A DNA stretch of 59,314 bases from an uncultured Brevibacillus sp. Lineage in GTDB: Bacteria; Bacillota; Bacilli; Brevibacillales; Brevibacillaceae. The translations under genes and the position numbers were made by a program. Shown here piece by piece: positions 8,711 through 17,665 of the stretch (positions within the stretch are counted from its first letter, which is position 1; each line of letters opens with the position of its first letter). The stretch spans positions 1 to 59,314 of the forward strand of contig NZ_CANMZW010000039.1 of NCBI RefSeq assembly GCF_947502445.1, written 5' to 3'. Under the pieces are notes generated by a model. The model searched no databases. It had not been told where the DNA came from and saw nothing but the letters and a program-made list of their open reading frames with translations.

Positions 8711-8741
8711 AATGGCCGACACTTTTTCGTGTTGGCCGTTT
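8711..8741 (+). terminator. Intra-operon hairpin (attenuating terminator)
   Basis: ATGGCCGACAC pairs with GTGTTGGCCGT, with one G-T pair, over a short loop and followed only by TT. It lies between the binding-protein gene and the hydrolases. Such leaky hairpins usually make the binding protein more abundant than downstream products. Confidence 0.45.
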
Positions 8742-8767
8742 CGCAACTAAAAAAGGAGGCATTTGGC

Positions 8768-9661
8768 ATGGGATGGCAACAGGCGTTGGAGGAAGTGCTG
8801 ACAGATTCGCCGGGTGTATTCGGAGTAGCGGCTACACACTTGGAGACAGGGCAATCTGCAGGCAATTTGGCTGATCAGCTGTTTCAATTGGCAAGCGCAT
8901 TCAAGATTCCGATCATGGTTACGCTGATGCGCGAAGTGGAAGCTGGCAAGCTGCGCTTGGATCAGCGCGTTACGTTAAAACGCGACGAGCGGGTGCCAGG
9001 CTCAGGAGTATTGCAGGAGCTGGATGCAGGTGCCACATTGACGGTCAAGGACCTGGCGACACTGATGACCATTGTCAGCGACAACTATGCAACAGACCTC
9101 GTTCTTGAGCTGATTGGCGGCATCGAGCAGGTAACGGCACATATGCATGAGCTGGGACTAAAAGACATTCATTTGCGCCACACATGCTGGCAGCTGCTCA
9201 ATCACTGTGTCGGCATGAACGAGCCAGCACCGTCTGCAGCAGGCTTTGATGAGTACGAGCGCAGAGAAGACACAGGTGAGTATGAAATCATCCTCGATGT
9301 ATCACAGCCGACTCTGGAAAACAACGTAGCCACGCCTGCTGATCTGAACCGTTTGCTCATCATGATCGCGAAAAAAGAAATTCTCACTCCTGCTTCGTGT
9401 GATTTGATGCTCGATATTTTACGCCGTCAGCAATACAACAGCCGTTTGCCATTCCTCCTGCCGGAAGGAACCAAGGTCGCGCATAAAACAGGGACAGTCA
9501 ATGCAGTGGTAAACGATGCAGGGATCATCTATTTGCCAATCGGAAAGGGCATGATAGCCATCACCGTTTTATCACGGGGTGTCACCGAGAAGAGTGCCGC
9601 AGAATTGACAATTGCACGTGTGGCAAGAGCGATCTACGATCAGGCGATGAGGGATGAATAA
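8768..9661 (+). CDS. Class A beta-lactamase-fold serine hydrolase
   Basis: A 297-residue penicillin-recognising-fold hydrolase. The three catalytic boxes are visible: SAFK at 43-46, SDN at 104-106 and KTG in VAHKTGTVNAVV near 240. I do not see the Glu-x-x-Leu-Asn omega-loop motif of true class A beta-lactamases, so peptidase or esterase activity is more likely than resistance. There is no signal peptide, so it should act in the cytoplasm. The start follows AAAGGAGG by seven bases; the longer frame from 8729 lacks this. Its stop overlaps the next start (ATGAATAA). A related protein lies at 58319. Confidence 0.85.
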   Translation: MGWQQALEEVLTDSPGVFGVAATHLETGQSAGNLADQLFQLASAFKIPIMVTLMREVEAGKLRLDQRVTLKRDERVPGSGVLQELDAGATLTVKDLATLMTIVSDNYATDLVLELIGGIEQVTAHMHELGLKDIHLRHTCWQLLNHCVGMNEPAPSAAGFDEYERREDTGEYEIILDVSQPTLENNVATPADLNRLLIMIAKKEILTPASCDLMLDILRRQQYNSRLPFLLPEGTKVAHKTGTVNAVVNDAGIIYLPIGKGMIAITVLSRGVTEKSAAELTIARVARAIYDQAMRDE

Positions 9662-11093
9662 GGTGGAGGCATGGATTCAGGAGTTTGAAGCCTACGCGGA
9701 AAAGCTGCTAGGCGAGGCAAAAGCGCCTGGTGCAGCGATTGGCGTCGCCCGTGACGGGAAAATGCTGTACAGCAAGACGTTTGGCTATCGCGATCGGGAA
9801 CAGGAGCTGCCGATTTCGATGGATACGGTGTTTGGCATTGCGTCTCTCACCAAGTCGTTTACCTGCGTGGCGATTATGCAGCTGCAAGAGGCAGGGAAGC
9901 TGTCCGTTCATGATCCCGTCACGATGTATTTGCCAGAGTTTCAAGCAGGTGGGGCAGAGCTGACGGCTCAAATGACAATTCATCACTTCATGACGCATAC
10001 CCCGGGAATGGCACCATTGCCGTTTTTGGACGGGGCGATGAAACGCAGTATGGAACAAGACCCAGCGATTGTCGGAACAGAGGCAGAAGCAGAATTGCAA
10101 GGTCTTCCGTATCTGGACACTTACGAACAGGTCATGGAGGCAATTGCAGGGTATGAGGGTAAACCACTCGGCGCTCCGGGAACTGCTTTTAGCTACAACA
10201 ATGACGCGTATGGCCTCTTGGGCACCATCATCGAGCGGGTAAGCGGTCAGCCGTATGAAGCTTATGTGACGGAGAAAATTTTACAGCCGCTCGGCATGAG
10301 TCGGACCGTGTTTGATGTAGCCGATCTAGGTGATCAGGAAGACGTTACCGTGCTGTATACAAACAAAAAAATCGATGGTGAAAATCAAGTGATCGCTGCG
10401 CCCTTCTGGCAGGATGCTCCTGCGATGCGGGCCGCAGGCTTTCTTAAATCGACCGTCCATGATTTACTCGCCTACCTGGAAGTATTTCGGACAGGTGGAG
10501 AAAACTGCGAGACGCCCATTTTGTCAAAAGCGAGCGTCAATCAAATGCTCACCCCCTTCGCCAGATGTGACGGCTATCGCTCGTACGGGTACGGCTTGAT
10601 GGTGTCTCCCGCTTTCCCGGATGGAAAGCTAATCGAGCATGGCGGTTCATTAAAAGGGATTAGCTCCCATCTCTTTGCGATTCCAGAGACCGGCTTGACT
10701 GGGGTTGTTTTGATTAACCTTGACGGCGTAGCAGTACGTGAGCTGATCGCAGGCTTGCTCAATACCATGGCTTCAAGACCAGTAGCAGTCCCGCCTTATC
10801 CTGTACCACAGTACGAGCTGGCTGACGAGCAGCTGACCGAATACGAAGGCCGCTATGAATCTAGTGAATGGATGAAAGCATTGATTGAAAGGCGCGAGGG
10901 CGCACTGCAGATCGAAGTGGACGGTCTCTCTTATCCGCTCATCCCTGTCGCTCCAGATAGCTTTCTGTTCAAAAGAAGAGACTCTCATGTCTGGATCGAT
11001 TTTTTCCGCTCGCCAGAAGGTCAGATTGAGCGAATGAGCTATGCACTGCGACAATTAACCAAGCAGGAGCCATTCGAAGAGTCTTCGAAATAA
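9654..11093 (+). CDS. Class C beta-lactamase/esterase-family serine hydrolase
   Basis: A 479-residue protein of the AmpC/EstB/D-aminopeptidase family. Motifs are SLTK at 64-67, YNN at 181-183, and HGGSLKG near 330 replacing KTG. A C-terminal extension of about 100 residues resembles the beta-barrel modules often attached to these enzymes. There is no signal peptide, so it is cytoplasmic. The 8-base overlap with the preceding hydrolase indicates translational coupling. Together with the OppA-like protein it suggests hydrolysis of imported peptides, perhaps with D-residues. The substrate is inferred from context. Confidence 0.88.
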   Translation: MNKVEAWIQEFEAYAEKLLGEAKAPGAAIGVARDGKMLYSKTFGYRDREQELPISMDTVFGIASLTKSFTCVAIMQLQEAGKLSVHDPVTMYLPEFQAGGAELTAQMTIHHFMTHTPGMAPLPFLDGAMKRSMEQDPAIVGTEAEAELQGLPYLDTYEQVMEAIAGYEGKPLGAPGTAFSYNNDAYGLLGTIIERVSGQPYEAYVTEKILQPLGMSRTVFDVADLGDQEDVTVLYTNKKIDGENQVIAAPFWQDAPAMRAAGFLKSTVHDLLAYLEVFRTGGENCETPILSKASVNQMLTPFARCDGYRSYGYGLMVSPAFPDGKLIEHGGSLKGISSHLFAIPETGLTGVVLINLDGVAVRELIAGLLNTMASRPVAVPPYPVPQYELADEQLTEYEGRYESSEWMKALIERREGALQIEVDGLSYPLIPVAPDSFLFKRRDSHVWIDFFRSPEGQIERMSYALRQLTKQEPFEESSK

Positions 11094-11109
11094 TCACTCC
11101 ATTTTGCAA

Positions 11110-11152
11110 AAAGGACAATTCGTTTTTCTAGCGAATTGTTCTTTTGTTTGTT
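11110..11152 (+). terminator. Terminator of the sigma-54 operon
   Basis: AGGACAATTCG pairs with CGAATTGTTCT, followed by TTTGTTTGTT. Confidence 0.75.
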
Positions 11153-11196
11153 GGCAAAAACTGGCGAGGTAAAAGGTAAAATGGGAGACGAAAAAG

Positions 11197-12399
11197 ATGG
11201 ATTGGGAAGCATGTAAACGTGAGTGGTTAAGTACGCTGCTCTCGGTGAAAGAAAAGATCGTGGAATTGCATATGAGAGAAATGCTGGAGTTTGGCGAGCC
11301 GATTTCACACTATTACCGGAAGTATCAAAAGCAGCAGCAAATGGGGATTCAGGGTATGCTGACAGAAGCATTTCAACAGCTCTTTTCCCCTGAAAAAGAG
11401 TATGAACAGTATGTGCAGGCGCTATCTGCCGAAGCGTACATCTGGGGAGAAAGATGGGCGCATGAAAATATTCCCAAGGAAGTGCTGCTGGAGGTTTTGT
11501 TCAATCTCCGAGAAAATGCGTTCAACGAGGTCAGCCGCTGCTGTGAGGCGAGTCAGGTAAAGGAAGCGCTGCTTTCCCGGTTGTACCATATTTTGAACGT
11601 ACGCTATCATCATACAATTCGCGGGTACCTGGCGAGCAAGGATCAAATGATCAGTCATTTACACCAGCAAAAAATGGGCGTCATGGGACAAATGGCTGCC
11701 GGAATGGCACATGAGATTCGCAATCCGCTTGCTGCTTTTCACGGCTTTTTGCAATTGATGAATCAAAGTGTAGAGAACACCTCTGAAGAGATTAATCGAG
11801 AGCAGTTTGCGAAGTATATTCAAATTTGCCAGCATGAGGTGCAGTCGCTGGAAAAGCTTGTTACCAGCTTTTTGATTCTCGCACGGAAAAACGAACAGCT
11901 GCAGAAGCAAAACGAGGCGGTTGCGCTCAGACCGCTTCTCGAGCATGTTCACGTTCTGGCCAAGCACTATGTAATAGAAAAGGATGTTTCTCTCTCCTTT
12001 CACTATGATGAGGGGACGAATCTGGTATGGGCGATTCCGTCTCATGTAGAGCAAATTTGTTTGAATTTGATAAAAAATGCGCTGGATGCAGTCGGTACGA
12101 ACGGAAGGGTGGTGGTTTCTACAGGCTTTCAGCCACAGGAATCGCATGCGACCGTGACGATTGAGGATAACGGCTGTGGCATCTCCCAGCAGCGATTGAA
12201 GCATCTGTTTGAACCGTTTTACACAACCAAGGAAAAAGGTACGGGAATCGGGTTATCCGTCTGTAAAAAGCTGATTGAGGAGATGGAAGGGAAAATCATC
12301 GTGGAATCCAAGGAAGGGATCGGAACCAAGGTGGAAATTCGCTTGATCGCCGTTACGTTTACCACATCTAATCCAGAGTCCGGACATGCCCTAGGCTGA
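11197..12399 (+). CDS. Cytosolic sensor histidine kinase
   Basis: A 400-residue kinase without membrane segments. Residues 1-150 form a helical domain I do not recognise, somewhat like the N-terminal modules of Rsb-type regulators. The HisKA domain follows (MAAGMAHEIRNPLAAFHGF, phospho-His about 172). The HATPase domain shows NLIKNALDA, EDNGCGIS and GTGIGLSVCKKL. The catalytic half resembles sporulation kinases (KinA/KinE), so feeding a phosphorelay is possible. No response regulator is adjacent. The start follows GGGAG by eight bases. The gene ends inside its own terminator. Confidence 0.87.
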   Translation: MDWEACKREWLSTLLSVKEKIVELHMREMLEFGEPISHYYRKYQKQQQMGIQGMLTEAFQQLFSPEKEYEQYVQALSAEAYIWGERWAHENIPKEVLLEVLFNLRENAFNEVSRCCEASQVKEALLSRLYHILNVRYHHTIRGYLASKDQMISHLHQQKMGVMGQMAAGMAHEIRNPLAAFHGFLQLMNQSVENTSEEINREQFAKYIQICQHEVQSLEKLVTSFLILARKNEQLQKQNEAVALRPLLEHVHVLAKHYVIEKDVSLSFHYDEGTNLVWAIPSHVEQICLNLIKNALDAVGTNGRVVVSTGFQPQESHATVTIEDNGCGISQQRLKHLFEPFYTTKEKGTGIGLSVCKKLIEEMEGKIIVESKEGIGTKVEIRLIAVTFTTSNPESGHALG

Positions 12400-12416
12400 G
12401 CATGTCCGGATTTTTT
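12379..12416 (+). terminator. Terminator overlapping the kinase stop codon
   Basis: TCCGGACATGC pairs with GCATGTCCGGA, then TTTTTTATT. The left arm is inside the coding sequence. Confidence 0.85.
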
Positions 12417-12567
12417 ATTGATAACCGCTGCTCGGGCAATGGCAGGTAGTAGCTATGATTTCAAAAAAATTAATTGTATTCAAAAAAATTGTTTAAGAAA
12501 CATTTTCAAAAGTAGTATGGTGAAGATAGCGAATGAAAACAAGAAAATGCCCCAATGAGGTGATCTG

Positions 12568-12946
12568 ATGTCCAGAGTTGAAAAGCGTTTGGCAGAATTG
12601 GGCTATACGCTGCCACCTGCACCGCCTACGATGGCTAACTACGTGCCATGTGTTCAAACCGGTAACGTCCTATACACATCAGGAGCAGGCTGTTACGTCA
12701 ATGGCAGTCCGATGTACGTGGGAAGACTAGGGTCTGATGTGACGATCGAGCAAGGCTACGAGGCTGCCAAAGTGACGGTTCTCAATTTGCTCGCGATTTT
12801 AAAGAACGAGATCGGTAATTTGGACAGAATTACTCGCATCGTCAAGCTGTTTGCTCTGGTGAGCAGCAGCTGGCACCTCCCTATTGCCTTTTAACAATCC
12901 GATTGAAATTGAGTTAATCGTAGAAATCAGCTCAGAAACCAACTAG
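12568..12946 (+). pseudogene. RidA (YjgF) family gene with internal deletion and frameshift
   Basis: The first roughly 95 codons encode a normal RidA-like N-terminus (NYVPCVQTGNVLYTSGAG, YEAAKVTVLNLLAILKNEIG, ITRIVKLFALV). Translation then meets an early stop in LFALVSSSWHLPIAF. In the +1 frame the next bases read SAAGTSLLPFNNPIEIELIV followed by EISSETN and a stop at 12944, the expected RidA C-terminus. About 35-40 codons in the middle are missing and the join is out of frame. RidA proteins destroy reactive enamine/imine intermediates. The active-site arginine region falls in the missing part, so the product should be inactive. The YheO-type regulator follows. Confidence 0.85.
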
Positions 12947-12965
12947 AGAAAAGCGAGGCTTATTT

Positions 12966-13610
12966 ATGGAGAGAACGATTCACCCCATCCTGGCGAGCTA
13001 CATTCCAGTGGTGGAGGGATTGGCGAAGACGTTTGGCAGTCATTGTGAAATTGTCCTGCACGATCTGACGGACATTTCGTCCTCAATCATTGCCATACAC
13101 AACGGGCATATAAGCGGCAGGAAGATCGGCTCTCCTGTTACCAATCGGGCGCTGAAAGCACTGCGTACAGCCATGGTTAGCAAGGAAGATTACGACCTCA
13201 ACTATCGCAACGATACGATCAAAGGTAAACAGATCAAATCCAGCTCGATCTATATCAAGGACGAACACGGGCAAGTGATCGGCAGTTTGTGCGTCAATAT
13301 AGACATGACTCATTTGGCGATTGCGCAATCCGCTTTAAGCGAAATGCTGGCTATTTCGGACAAGCGTGAATCTGATAAAACAGAGGAAAGCTTCCCGCCA
13401 ACCGTGTCCGATCTGATGGAACAGATGGTAGCAGATTGCCTGCGCAAAACAGGAAAGCCGATAGCGCTTATGCAAAAGGAAGAAAAAATTCAGTTCATCC
13501 ATGAGCTTGATGAAATGGGACTCTTTTTGATTAAAGGCGCCGTGCAGCATGTGGCAGACCTCTTGGATGTAACCAAATTCACCATCTACAACTATCTGGA
13601 TAAAAAGTAA
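12966..13610 (+). CDS. YheO-family PAS/HTH transcriptional regulator (DauR-like)
   Basis: A 214-residue regulator. An N-terminal YheO-like PAS domain covers about 5-115 (VVEGLAKTFGSHCEIVLHDL, then GSLCVNIDMTHL). A C-terminal HTH covers about 165-212 (VQHVADLLDVTKFTIYNYLD). Members such as DauR control D-amino-acid catabolism. Here it follows a RidA-family pseudogene by 19 bp and precedes an S15-type hydrolase. RidA relatives remove imine by-products of amino-acid oxidases, so the original locus may have handled amino acids. AAGCGAGG precedes the ATG. Confidence 0.85.
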   Translation: MERTIHPILASYIPVVEGLAKTFGSHCEIVLHDLTDISSSIIAIHNGHISGRKIGSPVTNRALKALRTAMVSKEDYDLNYRNDTIKGKQIKSSSIYIKDEHGQVIGSLCVNIDMTHLAIAQSALSEMLAISDKRESDKTEESFPPTVSDLMEQMVADCLRKTGKPIALMQKEEKIQFIHELDEMGLFLIKGAVQHVADLLDVTKFTIYNYLDKK

Positions 13611-13663
13611 GCAGGGCGAAAGTGGCAGTGAAATAGTCCAAATAGACAGGGGGATGTACATAG

Positions 13664-15838
13664 ATGGATCACAGACAACAGAACGGATCAATTTTTGGCT
13701 ATTATCAATCGGGTATTCATATTGCGGACATTCGCTTCTCTAACACGGGAGTATGGCATCGCCCTACAGGATGGGAGTCGGGGGAAAAGCTGACAAGTGA
13801 CTTCACCCAGTTTTTGGCGGGGAATGCAGGCTATGAGCTGCCTGTCAACGAGTTCAATGACCGCTTGGCAGAATGGAACGGTCTCAGTTGGTCAACTGCA
13901 GATGTCGTCTTTCCACCGAATGGCGGGCATTATCAGCGGCATGAGCGTATCGAGGGCTTCATCTATGGCGAGAAGAAGAAGCCGAAAGAGGCGTGGGTGT
14001 TTGCAGTGCGCGAGTCAGCCCAACCGATCGATCTGGTCATCTGTGAGAATGAGGTCATTGCGTTTGTTCTGACCGGAAGAGGGGATAGCGCGATTCTGGT
14101 CAAGTCAGGCTGGGAAGACCTGACTCCGCTGAAGCTGTGGCAGGACCCGCTCTTGTCACAAGCACGTTATGGAATCAAGCATTTGGGCAGACACGACGTT
14201 GCGATGAGAGATGGCGTCAAGCTTGCGACAGAGGTATGGATACCAGCAGGCTTGCAGCCAGGGGAAAAGGTACCAGCTATCTTGATGCGCACGCCGTATG
14301 GCCGGATGGATGCGATTTTTCGGCGACTGCCTTTTGTAGCACGTGGCTATGCACTGGTCATGCAGGATACACGCGGGCGTGAAGACTCTGAGGGCGAATG
14401 GATTCCGCTCGTCCATGAGCGCAGCGATGGGGATGACACACTGACATGGATCGCAAGTCAAGAATGGTCAGATGGAGCAGTCGGAATGCTCGGTGGCTCA
14501 TACGTAAGTTATGTCCAATGGGCAGCAGCATCGAGCGGTAATCCACATCTGAAGGCGATCTTCAGCTATGTGACTGTAGGGACGCCTTATGTAGACATCC
14601 CGCGAAAAGGTGGCACGATCCTTACCGGACTGTCCTGGATTTTCATGATGGCAGAGAAACGCCGCGATGTATCTGCATTGAGCCGTGACGATTGGAGCGA
14701 GGTGCTAAAAGTACGTCCAATCAAAGAAATCCCGCAAAAGGTCCTTGGCAAAGAAATTCCGTTCTGGACAAAATGGATGGAGCATCCGGATGGAGACGAT
14801 TTCTGGGCACAGTCCGATTGGAAAAGGCACGCCGATCAGGTGAAGGTTCCGTCCTTTCTCGTCTCTGGCTGGTACGATGACAATGGAATGGGAACAAGCG
14901 AGTCGTGGGAGGTCATATCCAAACAGCTGCCTGACCATGCGCACATGATTCTCGGACCGTGGTATCACAAAGCCAATACGACGAGAGAGATTCACCATGT
15001 TCCCTTTGGCAACAATGCGATCCGCTATGATCTTGACGTGACACAGCTGCGCTGGTTTGACCGTTATCTCAAAGGGATCGAAAACGGCATCGATCAAAAG
15101 CCGCGGGTCGAATATTACATGGTCGGACAAAACGAGTGGAAAACATCACTTACCTGGCCGCCGCAAGACGCGGTTTATACCCATTTTTATTTGAGCAGCA
15201 ATGGTGCGGCAAATACGAGTGCGGGAGACGGAGTCTTGACTACTGCCGTGCCGCAGGACCAGCCCACGGATTCGTATGTATTCGATCCGCAGGATGCAGC
15301 GCCTTATCTGCTCGATCTGTCTGAAAATGAAAACAGCGTGCCAGAAAACTATGCAGAAGTAGAAAAGCGCACTGATATGCTCGTGTACACCTCCGAGCCT
15401 TTGGAAGAAGAGGTAGTCATAGCGGGTGAAATCTCCGCCGTCCTGTATGCAGCAAGCTCGGCAAGAGACACTGACTGGCTGGTGCGGCTCAGTGACGTGG
15501 ATGAGGAGGGCAACTCTATTCGCCTGTCAGATGGCATCATCTGCGCCCGTTATCGGCATTCTTTTAGCGAGCCACAGCTTCTTGAGCCAGGCCAAATCGA
15601 GCGCTACGAAATCCGCATGACCAAAATCGCCAATGTGTTCCAAAAAGGGCATCGCATTCGCGTCTGCGTCACATCAGGAGCGGAGAACTTCTCTTTCCCG
15701 AATACAAACACTGGCAATGATTTGGCGACGGACACAGAATATGTGGTTGCCCAGCAAACGGTCTTTCATGATGCGGAGTATCCGAGTCATATCAGACTGC
15801 CTTTACTGCTTGGAAAAAGGTTGAATACAACTACCTGA
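13664..15838 (+). CDS. CocE/NonD-type X-Pro dipeptidyl-peptidase (S15) family hydrolase
   Basis: A 724-residue alpha/beta hydrolase. The nucleophile box GGSYVSY puts the serine at residue 279. The acid lies in SGWYDDN and the histidine in LGPWYHKANT. The C-terminal 220 residues form the jelly-roll domain of the family. The family cleaves esters or X-Pro peptides. Residues 1-165 are an unusual extension: most CocE proteins begin near what is here HDVAMRDGVKLATEVWIPAG. The start follows GGGGG by about nine bases. There is no signal peptide. It ends in a strong terminator. Confidence 0.88.
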   Translation: MDHRQQNGSIFGYYQSGIHIADIRFSNTGVWHRPTGWESGEKLTSDFTQFLAGNAGYELPVNEFNDRLAEWNGLSWSTADVVFPPNGGHYQRHERIEGFIYGEKKKPKEAWVFAVRESAQPIDLVICENEVIAFVLTGRGDSAILVKSGWEDLTPLKLWQDPLLSQARYGIKHLGRHDVAMRDGVKLATEVWIPAGLQPGEKVPAILMRTPYGRMDAIFRRLPFVARGYALVMQDTRGREDSEGEWIPLVHERSDGDDTLTWIASQEWSDGAVGMLGGSYVSYVQWAAASSGNPHLKAIFSYVTVGTPYVDIPRKGGTILTGLSWIFMMAEKRRDVSALSRDDWSEVLKVRPIKEIPQKVLGKEIPFWTKWMEHPDGDDFWAQSDWKRHADQVKVPSFLVSGWYDDNGMGTSESWEVISKQLPDHAHMILGPWYHKANTTREIHHVPFGNNAIRYDLDVTQLRWFDRYLKGIENGIDQKPRVEYYMVGQNEWKTSLTWPPQDAVYTHFYLSSNGAANTSAGDGVLTTAVPQDQPTDSYVFDPQDAAPYLLDLSENENSVPENYAEVEKRTDMLVYTSEPLEEEVVIAGEISAVLYAASSARDTDWLVRLSDVDEEGNSIRLSDGIICARYRHSFSEPQLLEPGQIERYEIRMTKIANVFQKGHRIRVCVTSGAENFSFPNTNTGNDLATDTEYVVAQQTVFHDAEYPSHIRLPLLLGKRLNTTT

Positions 15839-15853
15839 TTGATCAGGACGAAG

Positions 15854-15884
15854 AAAATGGCTGCTCATGTTGCAGCCATTTTTT
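15854..15884 (+). terminator. Terminator after the S15 hydrolase
   Basis: AAAATGGCTGC pairs with GCAGCCATTTT, ending in a T-run. Confidence 0.85.
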
Positions 15885-15965
15885 GGTTTTGTTTTCCGCT
15901 TTATTTTGATTTCCACAGCCGCTCCCGGCATAATAGAGCTATTACGTTCAGGATGTGATTAGACA

Positions 15966-16700
15966 TTGCAAATCATCGTATTTGACCTCGAGACCACCTT
16001 GACCCATCAAAAAGATAAAATACCGGAAATTATAGAAATCGGAGCGGCGAAGGTCATACCAGGAAAAAATGGCGTCGAGGTAGACACCTTTCAGCGCTAT
16101 ACGTTTCCAGCTATCGAGCGCCGAATCACAGAGCGTACGCGCAAGTTTATCGGGCTGGATAAAGAAAACATGCCGACCTTTATCCCGTTTCGCAAAGCAT
16201 TTGCTTCGTTTATGGAGTGGATTGGAGACGACTCGGATTACTATTTGTGCACGTGGGGAAAAGACGACAAGCGTTTGATGATCGAGCATTGCGCGCGCTT
16301 TGGACTCGATTTTTCCTGGCTGCGCAATTATAACGATATCCAGCCGCCGATCAGCATGCTGCTCGCAGACCGCAAGCAGATGAGCTTAAAAGAAGCGATC
16401 GATACAGCAGGAATCGTCCAAGAGGGCAGATTGCACTCGGCATTGGTAGATGCGATTCATACGGCGCATTTGCTGATCAAATTCAATAAGACTGTCCATC
16501 TGGTGTCCAATACACCACAGGAAAACTACAACCTGTCCAGCTCGCTTTATATCACATGCCGTTCTTGTAAAAAAAGCAAATACTATACCGCTTTTGGCAG
16601 AAAAAGCAGAAGATGCGAAGCGTGCCTTGCACATCGCAAGCAAATGGAGCAAAAGGAGCAAAAGGCGTTGGAGGCAGCTGCTGCCGAGCAAAGCCAGTAA
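15966..16700 (+). CDS. DEDDh 3'-5' exonuclease (DnaQ/KapD-like)
   Basis: A 244-residue exonuclease. ExoI is FDLETT at residues 6-11. A WGKDDKRLM segment holds the ExoII-type aspartate. HSALVDAIHTAHL contains the DEDDh histidine and last aspartate. The C-terminus has a CRSCKK...CEACL pair of CxxC motifs, likely binding zinc. It probably trims RNA or DNA, like KapD. The TTG at 15966 is the only possible start, because a stop codon lies two codons upstream; AGGATG precedes it. Confidence 0.82.
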   Translation: MQIIVFDLETTLTHQKDKIPEIIEIGAAKVIPGKNGVEVDTFQRYTFPAIERRITERTRKFIGLDKENMPTFIPFRKAFASFMEWIGDDSDYYLCTWGKDDKRLMIEHCARFGLDFSWLRNYNDIQPPISMLLADRKQMSLKEAIDTAGIVQEGRLHSALVDAIHTAHLLIKFNKTVHLVSNTPQENYNLSSSLYITCRSCKKSKYYTAFGRKSRRCEACLAHRKQMEQKEQKALEAAAAEQSQ

Positions 16701-16745
16701 AGAAAGCATCGAATGAGGATGGGAGAGAGAAAAAGGGGGAGCATC

Positions 16746-17645
16746 ATGATTCGGGAATTGCAGGCTTCAGATACGGAGCCGCTAGTAAAAATGATTGGCA
16801 ACGGCATCGCGTGGAGAGCAGAGGAAATTGCTGCGATGCTGAAAAACGCGACGGGCTACGTCTGTGAAAAGGCGGGACAACTCCAGGCTTGTGCCATATA
16901 CGATCTGACGTCGTTCGGAGAAGAGGGAACAGCAGAAATCCATCTGTATACTCATCCGGACAACCGCAAGCAGGGCATCGGTTCTCAGCTGTTTGACAAG
17001 CTCTGGGGTGAATTGCTGGACAAAAAACCAGTAGCAGCTGCGACTACCTATCGAGTTGATGAACAGAGAAGCGGCGATTTTTTTACCAAGCGCGGATTTG
17101 CTCCGATCTGGGGACACCATTACATGAAGCATAATGGCAGTATCGGTCCAGAGTCTCAGCTTGTCGTGCGCAAATTTACCGAACAGGACCTGAATTTGTA
17201 CATCCAGTCTCAAAGTGATGCGTACTATGAGGTGCGAAAAGGCATAGACCTAAAGCCGTATCGCTTGACAGAATACCAAGAGGCGACGATGGCTTCCTGG
17301 AAGCAATGGATTTTAAACGACATGCGCGAAGATATTTATATGTTCTATCATCAAGACGAATTTGTCGGGTCTTTGATTTTGACGCCTCATGGAGAAGTGT
17401 ATGATGTGTTTGTTGACCCCCGGCACCAGGGAAAAGGCTTTGGCAAACAACTCATCCACTTTTTCGTGAACCGCACGCTGGAAAAAGGCTTGCAGCCGCA
17501 TCTGATTACAGGCACGCACAATCAACCTGCAATCAGCTTGTACGAGGGGACGGGCTTTCATGTTTACCAGACGACTACGACATGTAAGCGAGTTCTTGCA
17601 CAAGAGGATGAAATACCCAGTCAAAAAAATGCCGCGGGCACATGA
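16746..17645 (+). CDS. Tandem GNAT acetyltransferase
   Basis: A 299-residue protein with two GNAT modules. The first is about 1-140 (IHLYTHPDNRKQGIGSQLF). The second is about 145-285 (VYDVFVDPRHQGKGFGKQLI, then ISLYEGTGFHVYQT). Both keep the acetyl-CoA loop, so neither looks dead. The substrate is unknown. ATG 16746 follows GGGGGAG by five bases; the upstream ATG at 16713 has no such site. The gene ends inside a bidirectional terminator shared with the convergent transferase. Confidence 0.85.
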   Translation: MIRELQASDTEPLVKMIGNGIAWRAEEIAAMLKNATGYVCEKAGQLQACAIYDLTSFGEEGTAEIHLYTHPDNRKQGIGSQLFDKLWGELLDKKPVAAATTYRVDEQRSGDFFTKRGFAPIWGHHYMKHNGSIGPESQLVVRKFTEQDLNLYIQSQSDAYYEVRKGIDLKPYRLTEYQEATMASWKQWILNDMREDIYMFYHQDEFVGSLILTPHGEVYDVFVDPRHQGKGFGKQLIHFFVNRTLEKGLQPHLITGTHNQPAISLYEGTGFHVYQTTTTCKRVLAQEDEIPSQKNAAGT

Positions 17646-17661
17646 CCCAAGCGGCATTTTT
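17624..17661. terminator. Bidirectional terminator
   Basis: AAAAAATGCCGC pairs with GCGGCATTTTT, with A and T runs on both sides, between convergent genes. Confidence 0.85.
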
Positions 17662-17665
17662 CATG

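Noticed and set aside
8768..9661. Beta-lactamase resistance gene
   Set aside because: No signal peptide and no visible omega-loop ExxLN motif; operon context is peptide uptake.
11659..12204. Minus-strand frame of 181 codons inside the histidine kinase gene
   Set aside because: The plus strand has an unmistakable HisKA/HATPase protein; the antisense frame has no motif or start signal.
12432..12450. TGGCAGGTAGTAGCT as a second sigma-54 promoter before the RidA remnant
   Set aside because: The GC element is 11 rather than 12 bases from GG and TTGC is lacking; a sigma-A-like TTGTTT-18-TAGTAT lies nearby.
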